Source of the DNA: Gammaproteobacteria bacterium
GTDB taxonomy: Bacteria > Pseudomonadota > Gammaproteobacteria > GRL18
Assembly: GCA_024511395.1 (NCBI GenBank)
Contig: JANELJ010000137.1
Coordinates: forward strand, 1 to 6,097
Reading direction: 5' to 3'
DNA length: 6,097 nucleotides
Part shown: positions 5,505 through 6,097 of the stretch, piece after piece
How positions within the stretch are numbered: the first letter of the stretch is position 1
Layout: the number at the start of each line of letters is the position of its first letter
Notes under the pieces: model-generated
Told to the model about the DNA's origin: nothing
The model's database searches: none
Seen by the model: only the letters and a program-made list of their open reading frames with translations
Made by a program: the position numbers and the translations under genes

Positions 5505-6097
5505 CAGGGCGGGAGCATACTTTGATCAAAATTTAACCAAATAATAATTTGGCCCGCATATCATCATCCCATGATGCCCGTTTTAGCTTACCTTTCATAC
5601 TGTCTTTAACAGGAGATAGTTTAGCGATATTAAGCGCAAAACGTCGAAACAATGCCATATTCTCAGGGCTGTCTCCTGTTCGTATTCTTGAATCATCTTC
5701 TTTAAAAACAACATCTAACACCCAGTGCTGACTATTTTCTATGTGCCAGTGACGCCTTATCTTCCGGGCGATATTCTCTACATCATCCTTCAATGAACTG
5801 ATGTAACAGGAATATTCAGTCCGTTCTTTATCCTGGCTCTGTACCTGTCTTTTGACTTCAATAACACTGTGTAAGCCTTGCCATGATTGTGCTGATTCAA
5901 TCCAGTCGGTGACATCCAGACGGATATAGCGACGCCGTTCAATACGACCATGTCCTTTATCCACTTCCTCATAAGGCTGACTACTAATGGTTTCCGGTTC
6001 ATCCCGTTTTATCTTATGAAACCAGGCTTTAATTTCCTCATAAAGTGTTTTCTGGTTATTTTTAACCTGGATGACATAGTCAGCCTGCTGTTTTCTT
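5505..6097 (-). mobile_element. ISAs1-family insertion sequence, transposase 3' end (partial, other end outside window)
   Basis: The element is recognised from its transposase. Its boundary here is inferred at 5505, where CAGGGCGGGAGC begins, because ISAs1-family termini commonly begin CAGGG and because the stop codon lies 28 bases inside. The second terminus and the target-site duplication are beyond base 6097, so the boundary is not confirmed. A 10-bp palindrome, TTTGATCAAA (5521-5530), lies between the transposase stop and the edge. There is no T-run terminator, so transposase transcripts could run on into rplU. Confidence 0.6.
5533..6097 (-). CDS. ISAs1-family transposase, C-terminal half (partial, 5' end outside window)
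   Basis: One uninterrupted frame runs from the right edge (first full codon at 6094-6096) to TAA at 5533-5535, 187 residues. It reads ADYVIQVKNNQKTLYEEI, then GHGRIERRRY, YISSL, IRRHWHIENSQHWVLDVVFKED, DDSRIRTGDSPENMALFRRFALN, and ends with KLLFG. These are successive signatures of ISAs1 (H-repeat, YhhI-like) DDE transposases. The E in HWHIEN, within the Y-R-E-K signature region, is the expected third catalytic acid; the two aspartates lie upstream, beyond the window. Full members are about 370-380 residues, so roughly half is visible. The frame holds no stop or frameshift and the C-terminus looks complete, so the gene may be functional. A GTG at 5962-5964 is an internal codon, not the start. 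Confidence 0.9.
   Translation of the reverse strand, partial: RKQQADYVIQVKNNQKTLYEEIKAWFHKIKRDEPETISSQPYEEVDKGHGRIERRRYIRLDVTDWIESAQSWQGLHSVIEVKRQVQSQDKERTEYSCYISSLKDDVENIARKIRRHWHIENSQHWVLDVVFKEDDSRIRTGDSPENMALFRRFALNIAKLSPVKDSMKGKLKRASWDDDMRAKLLFG

Noticed and set aside
5962..5964. GTG as the start of a 143-residue transposase
   Set aside because: Codons upstream of it encode conserved ISAs1 sequence (ADYVIQVKNNQKTL...), so this is an internal valine codon.
5790..6002. A second open frame overlapping the transposase, suggesting a frameshifted IS
   Set aside because: The transposase frame itself continues without stops from 5533 to the right edge with family motifs on both sides of 5964, so no frameshift is needed. 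The 5790-6002 frame has no recognisable motif.
1..6097. CRISPR array, tRNA or rRNA genes, or a novel multi-gene defence or metabolic system
   Set aside because: No regularly spaced repeats, no tRNA- or rRNA-like sequence, and all complete genes belong to well-known families. Only the toxin fragment and the IS are accessory.

Overview
The window is a chromosomal housekeeping segment from a gammaproteobacterium. The proteins resemble E. coli and Pseudomonas orthologues throughout, and the gene order rplU-rpmA-obgE-proB-rpsT-murJ is one I recall from Pseudomonas-type gammaproteobacteria. Base composition looks moderately AT-leaning by eye (not calculated). I cannot name the genus.

All six complete genes lie on the minus strand, so transcription runs from right to left. 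At the right edge (5505-6097) is the 3' part of an ISAs1-family insertion sequence, whose transposase runs off the window. About 30 bp beyond its likely end is a sigma70 promoter (TTGACA, 18 bp, TAAGAT) driving rplU and rpmA (ribosomal proteins L21 and L27), which end at an intrinsic terminator at 4597-4631. Next come obgE (ribosome-assembly GTPase) and proB (glutamate 5-kinase), overlapping by ATGA. rpsT (S20) follows with its own promoter, a TTG start and a strong bidirectional terminator at 1768-1810. murJ (lipid II flippase), also with a TTG start, follows that terminator. At the left edge the plus strand carries the C-terminus of a RelE/ParE-like toxin, convergent with murJ, where ribF would be expected from the Pseudomonas order.

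Functionally the core couples ribosome production and growth: L21, L27, S20 and ObgE serve ribosome structure, assembly and stringent control, ProB starts proline synthesis, and MurJ supplies the cell-wall precursor. The terminators after the two ribosomal units probably let only part of the transcription continue into obgE-proB and murJ. The conserved block is bordered by accessory DNA on both sides (an IS on the right, a toxin gene on the left). I found no new multi-gene system; the notable points are these two junctions and the regulatory DNA around rplU, rpsT and murJ. No gene-free stretch exceeds 300 bases; the longest, 5329-5532 upstream of rplU, is annotated in pieces.
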